DNA from: Candidatus Aminicenantota bacterium
GTDB taxonomy: Bacteria; Acidobacteriota; Aminicenantia; UBA2199
Assembly (NCBI GenBank): GCA_030639705.1
Contig: DAOWKX010000168.1
Span: 1-9,322, forward strand
DNA length: 9,322 bases
Direction: 5' to 3'
Shown here in pieces: positions 6,246-9,322 of the stretch. Numbering within the stretch: position 1 is the stretch's first letter; each line of letters begins with the position of its first letter. The position numbers were made by a program, and so were the translations under genes. Below the pieces are notes generated by a model. It saw only the letters and a list, made by a program, of their open reading frames with translations, had not been told where the DNA came from and did no database searches.

Positions 6246-8999
6246 TTATGATTTTTGTTTCAGGGGCAACCGGTATTTTCTTTCGATAAATCCGATGATT
6301 CCGGATAGAAACAGAACAGTGGTCAGGAAGCAGGCACCCACGCCCAAAAATAATGCTCCTCCGAGATGTCCGAATCCCGGCCATATGGAAAAAACCAGAG
6401 ACCCGAATCCCAGCATGGTGGTCAGTGAGGTTAAGAGTATTGCTTTTCCTGTACTGGCAAAAACAACATTCAGCCTGGTTTTGCCTTCGAGTTTCCAGCG
6501 ATGGACGATATGAACCCCGTCATCGATACCGATGCCCAGGATCATGGGAAGGCCCATCACATTCATCACGGTCAGCTGCATTCCGGTTAGCCTCATCAAT
6601 CCGATCATCCAGACTATTCCAAATGCCAGAGGAATCATGGCCATCAGGGCATGTGCCGGATTTCTAAAGTCAATCCATAATAATAGAAATACCACCAGTA
6701 GGGTTAACAGGGCAGCGTTTCCACCATCCCGGCCGATGACTTCGACCAGAGCCCGGAAGATCAGAGGCATCCCGGTTGTGTTTTCTGAAACCCGTTTCAA
6801 ATCATCGGCAAAGCGGTCCAGGTATTCGGCATCTTGCCATACGCTTTCTGCAGGGAAAATCGTTACCAGGAAACGGTTTCGTTCTTTATTGCAATAGCGG
6901 TCCAGAATGGAAGGGGGCAAATCATTTATTCCAATGGGTTGGGTAGAAGCCATATTTAGTATTGATTCTTTTAAATAGGGTGCAAATAGCCGCTGAAAGT
7001 TTGAGAGTTCATCACGGATATGAGTTTGGTTTGTCTCTAATATGCTCAGAAGTTCTTTAAAAATACTTCCGGACTGTGGATTATCAGGGTCCCCCACAAT
7101 GGATTTGCATTTTGTATCTACTTTATCCTGGCCACCGATAAAAGCCATGTCCTGGATTTCTATGATATTCATTTCCAGGCGTTTGATTTCTGAAAAAATG
7201 GCTGACATGTCTTCAAGTCGGATCATATTGTTGATGGGGGATGCTTTTATTGATTCATGGATTTCCTGAATATAAGCTGTCCTTTTTTTCTGTTGTTCTG
7301 GTGTGGGAAGATAGAGAGATATATCTTCCGTAATAGCAACTGTACCGATTTTCCTGTATTCACGGGCAATACGGTAAGATTCTTCAGGGGAATTGGTGAG
7401 AACCATGGCATAATCCATACTCATATCAAATTTATCCAGCACAGTATCATACAGGTTAATGGATGTCAGTCCCTTGGGTTCGATATTCAAATAATTATGG
7501 TCAAAGGTAATACCACTGGCAGCCAATATAAAGAAAATTGATAAAACCAGAGCTGCCAGCAAGGTAAACACATATTTCCTGCTTAGCCAATCAGCAATCT
7601 TACCTAAAAAACCAAAAGAAATATCCCGGCTTTTTGTTTTCGGGGGGTGTTTTTTCCTGGTCAGGCGATGTTCAGAGATTCTTTCTCTGAAAACCAGCAG
7701 GATCGGGAAAAATAGAAGCGTACACAGAAGTACAGCTAACAGTCCGGTTCCGGCGACCAGTCCCATTTCCCGCATTCCCTGTGATTGACTGATTGTCATG
7801 GTATAAAAGGCACAGGCAGTGGTTAAACCTCCGGTGATAATTCCCTTTCCACTTTTCAGGAATGCATGGTGCATCGCTTCTGAGACGGATCCTCCTTTTG
7901 ATCGTTTTTCTGTAAAAGAGGAAATCAGATGAATCGAAAAATCGATTCCCAGACCAATTAAAATAACAGCCAGCATCTGGGTCATGATGTTGAGTTGTTC
8001 CACAACCAGCGCGGTTGCTCCTATGGCCCAGATGAGCCCCATTAAAAGGTTTACAATGGCCAGAATCGGAGCCACCCACATTCTGAATGATACAATCAGT
8101 AGAACCAGAATGGCAATCAGAGCGATTAGTGTGGTGTATCCCAGGCTTTTTTGTGAATAGACCATTTCATCCCGGCCCACTGCAATAAAACCGGTTAGTC
8201 CTGCCTTGATATCCGGAAATTGATTTTCCATCTTGTTGATGATTTCCTGGACAGCATCGGTACCGGTCACCAGCAGGTCTAAATCCATCATGGTGAAATT
8301 CGGTATGACATTGAGAATGAGGGCCTTTTTATCGTAGGACAAAAAGTAGGGTTCTCCAAACAGGAATTTGTCAGCCGCTTTTCTTATTTCTGTCTCTGAA
8401 ATGGCCTCTCCCTTTGAAATACTGAGTAATGTTGAAGCCAGGGTTTGAATCCCGTCTAAAAATACCACAGCTTGATCTTCATTCTCACGGGTTGAGATGG
8501 ATTCCTTTTTCCCCACATATTCCTTCTCAAGAGACTGGTTCAGATTGAACAGAAATCCTTTGAGATTGGGATCGGTGAATACTTCTTTTGAATTTTTCAG
8601 GTTATCCTCTTTGATCAGCATCAATCCATGTTTCTTTAGAAATTCGATTTCAGTTTTATAATCCACCCGGCGAAATAACTTCATGTGTTCGGTGCCGGTG
8701 GGGACATCCACGAGTTTTAAAATCTGTGTGGCGATCAGATCTGCATAGGCTTTAATCCGATCCTCCGGACCCTGAACCACCACCACCAGGCTGGTAGCAG
8801 AAACAAATTCATCAATAATTTTATTGAATTGGACGGTTCGTTTATCCTTTGACGGAAGCAGATCGGACCACCTCATGGTAACTTTTATATTTGAGGCCAA
8901 AAAGCCAAACACAAAAGTGATGATGATAAATATGATCAGCATCCTCCAGGGAAATGCGACATGCCAGTCTGCCATTTTTTTTAAGAATCGCTCTCTCAT
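6246..8999 (-). CDS. RND/MMPL family exporter (HpnN-like), 12 membrane segments
   Basis: The product is 917 residues and has the two-half RND layout. TM1 (about 19-36) is followed by a large extracytoplasmic domain (37-285). TM2-TM6 follow between about 288 and 436: 288-305, 308-332, 341-361, 385-404 and 412-436. A charged cytoplasmic linker (437-470) leads to TM7 (477-495), a second large domain (496-755) and TM8-TM12 (760-902). The duplicated TM4 and TM10 signatures are visible as GLGIDFSIHL (349-358) and LGIGIDDGVHIVHRW (821-835), whose Asp residues are the proton-relay type seen in MMPL/HpnN and SSD proteins. Relatives move lipids or hydrophobic compounds such as hopanoids out of the inner membrane, driven by protons. 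No membrane-fusion or outer-membrane partner is encoded nearby, which fits this self-contained subfamily better than the AcrB type. The start is set by AGGAGG at 9007-9012, seven bases before the ATG. The substrate is unknown. Confidence 0.87.
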   Translation of the reverse strand: MRERFLKKMADWHVAFPWRMLIIFIIITFVFGFLASNIKVTMRWSDLLPSKDKRTVQFNKIIDEFVSATSLVVVVQGPEDRIKAYADLIATQILKLVDVPTGTEHMKLFRRVDYKTEIEFLKKHGLMLIKEDNLKNSKEVFTDPNLKGFLFNLNQSLEKEYVGKKESISTRENEDQAVVFLDGIQTLASTLLSISKGEAISETEIRKAADKFLFGEPYFLSYDKKALILNVIPNFTMMDLDLLVTGTDAVQEIINKMENQFPDIKAGLTGFIAVGRDEMVYSQKSLGYTTLIALIAILVLLIVSFRMWVAPILAIVNLLMGLIWAIGATALVVEQLNIMTQMLAVILIGLGIDFSIHLISSFTEKRSKGGSVSEAMHHAFLKSGKGIITGGLTTACAFYTMTISQSQGMREMGLVAGTGLLAVLLCTLLFFPILLVFRERISEHRLTRKKHPPKTKSRDISFGFLGKIADWLSRKYVFTLLAALVLSIFFILAASGITFDHNYLNIEPKGLTSINLYDTVLDKFDMSMDYAMVLTNSPEESYRIAREYRKIGTVAITEDISLYLPTPEQQKKRTAYIQEIHESIKASPINNMIRLEDMSAIFSEIKRLEMNIIEIQDMAFIGGQDKVDTKCKSIVGDPDNPQSGSIFKELLSILETNQTHIRDELSNFQRLFAPYLKESILNMASTQPIGINDLPPSILDRYCNKERNRFLVTIFPAESVWQDAEYLDRFADDLKRVSENTTGMPLIFRALVEVIGRDGGNAALLTLLVVFLLLWIDFRNPAHALMAMIPLAFGIVWMIGLMRLTGMQLTVMNVMGLPMILGIGIDDGVHIVHRWKLEGKTRLNVVFASTGKAILLTSLTTMLGFGSLVFSIWPGFGHLGGALFLGVGACFLTTVLFLSGIIGFIERKYRLPLKQKS

Positions 9000-9031
9000 T
9001 TTATATCCTCCTGAATAGATAATAATATTTA

Positions 9032-9184
9032 TTAATCATGGTTTCTGGTTTCCAGGGTATCGATAACCAAATCTGCTATCAATTGAAATGCTTTTCGGAT
9101 ATCGATAATTTTTCGGTCGATTATCCACTGTAATAAAGTAACCTTATTTTTGATGATTGTAAAGTTAGTTTTAAAAAAATATTT
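9032..9184 (-). pseudogene. Startless 50-codon open stretch, possible gene remnant
   Basis: Between the TAA at 9185-9187 and the TAA at 9032-9034 the minus strand is open for 50 codons, with no ATG, GTG or TTG in the first 34. The translation reads like a protein: VTLLQWIIDRKIIDIRKAFQ, then LIADLVIDTLETRN, which would form amphipathic helices. No family is recognised. It could be the tail of a small helical regulator lost by deletion, a gene using ATT or ATC, or chance. It ends 32 bases before the RND start, where a regulator gene might be expected. Confidence 0.2.
9058..9107. repeat. Two TATCGATA palindromes spaced 42 bases apart
   Basis: The 8-base palindrome TATCGATA occurs at 9058-9065 and 9100-9107, centre to centre 42 bases, close to four helical turns. 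On the minus strand both share TTATCGATA followed by one variable base and CC. A related GGATAATCGA lies at 9117-9126. This is the pattern expected of paired operator sites, but both copies also fall in the same frame of the open stretch at 9032-9184, where they encode ATC-GAT (Ile-Asp), so coding coincidence is a rival explanation. Confidence 0.35.
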
Positions 9185-9322
9185 TTATGATTATTTTGAG
9201 ATAATCCAGAAAAGATATATAATCAATTTTAACTTAACCTAAGAGAGGATTATGTTAATTATATATTTTGTCAACAAAACAAATATAACTAAATAAAAAC
9301 AAATCAATGTAAATACAGTATA

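Larger units (their letters stand above)
9000..9322. other. AT-rich intergenic region upstream of the RND gene
   Basis: No complete gene is seen. On the minus strand the region holds AGGAGG (9007-9012) for the RND gene and a small CTGG-AAA-CCAG stem (9045-9055). It also has two TATCGATA palindromes and a startless 50-codon open stretch (9032-9184), both listed separately. Further right are AAAAATATTTTT (9175-9186) and the inverted repeat TTTTGT-CA-ACAAAA (9266-9279). The last overlaps a perfect minus-strand TTGACA (9269-9274), but no good -10 lies 16-18 bases downstream. The region is likely to hold the RND promoter and its regulation; the exact promoter cannot be named. Confidence 0.5.

Noticed and set aside
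9001..9039. 12-codon frame ending at the RND start
   Set aside because: It has no ribosome site and contains the RND gene's own AGGAGG, so it is probably chance.
9246..9274. Minus-strand promoter using TTGACA at 9269-9274
   Set aside because: The -35 is perfect, but at 16-18 bases the -10 positions read poorly (for example AATCCT at 17). A CATAAT is only 14 bases away and a TATAAT only 5.
9252..9296. Plus-strand short frame with GAGG upstream
   Set aside because: It has only 14 codons in very AT-rich DNA with poor spacing and no recognisable content.

Overview
The window looks like a stretch of bacterial chromosome with six clear genes, one of them cut by the left edge. There is no tRNA, rRNA, CRISPR array or intact mobile element. 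It has moderately AT-rich coding DNA, very AT-rich spacers and purine-rich Shine-Dalgarno sites, strongest on the minus strand. The best taxonomic hint is the gene at 1377-2975. It has the layout of the secreted 'VWFA-related' proteins that are abundant in Acidobacteriota and Candidatus Aminicenantes. Together with a secreted C69 dipeptidase and a C1 peptidase this suggests an Aminicenantes/Acidobacteriota-like, protein-degrading, Gram-negative bacterium. That assignment is inference and not firm.

Left part, plus strand (1-2975): the C-terminal end of a bleomycin-hydrolase-like C1 cysteine peptidase is followed, with a 4-base GTGA overlap, by a class I SAM-dependent methyltransferase, so the two are probably co-transcribed. 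A 342-base spacer (1035-1376) follows. It holds a hairpin just after the methyltransferase and two imperfect direct repeats that resemble a decayed transposon end. After a T/A-rich leader comes the exported VWFA-related protein, whose metal-binding site appears to be lost.

Right part, minus strand (3032-8999): reading right to left, these are a 917-residue RND/MMPL-family exporter, a TerC-family membrane protein, a half-length permease of the UPF0718/DUF318 type, and a secreted C69-family dipeptidase. Spacers are 184, 110 and 85 bases, so they may form one loose transcription unit or several small ones. Three of the four encode polytopic membrane proteins. A link to envelope or metal/lipid export is possible, but the sequence does not prove a shared pathway. 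The minus-strand group converges on the VWFA-related gene at about 2976-3031.

Right edge (9000-9322): a very AT-rich spacer upstream of the RND gene. It contains two TATCGATA palindromes exactly 42 bases apart, a TTTTGT/ACAAAA inverted repeat, and a 50-codon open stretch without a usable start that may be a gene remnant.

Starts were corrected from the sequence: the dipeptidase starts at 4660, the permease at 5243 and the TerC protein at 6061, each behind a good ribosome binding site. I see no clearly novel multi-gene system. The most interesting leads are the repeat-bearing spacer at 1035-1376, the active-site changes in the C1 peptidase and VWFA-related protein, and the palindrome pair upstream of the RND gene.
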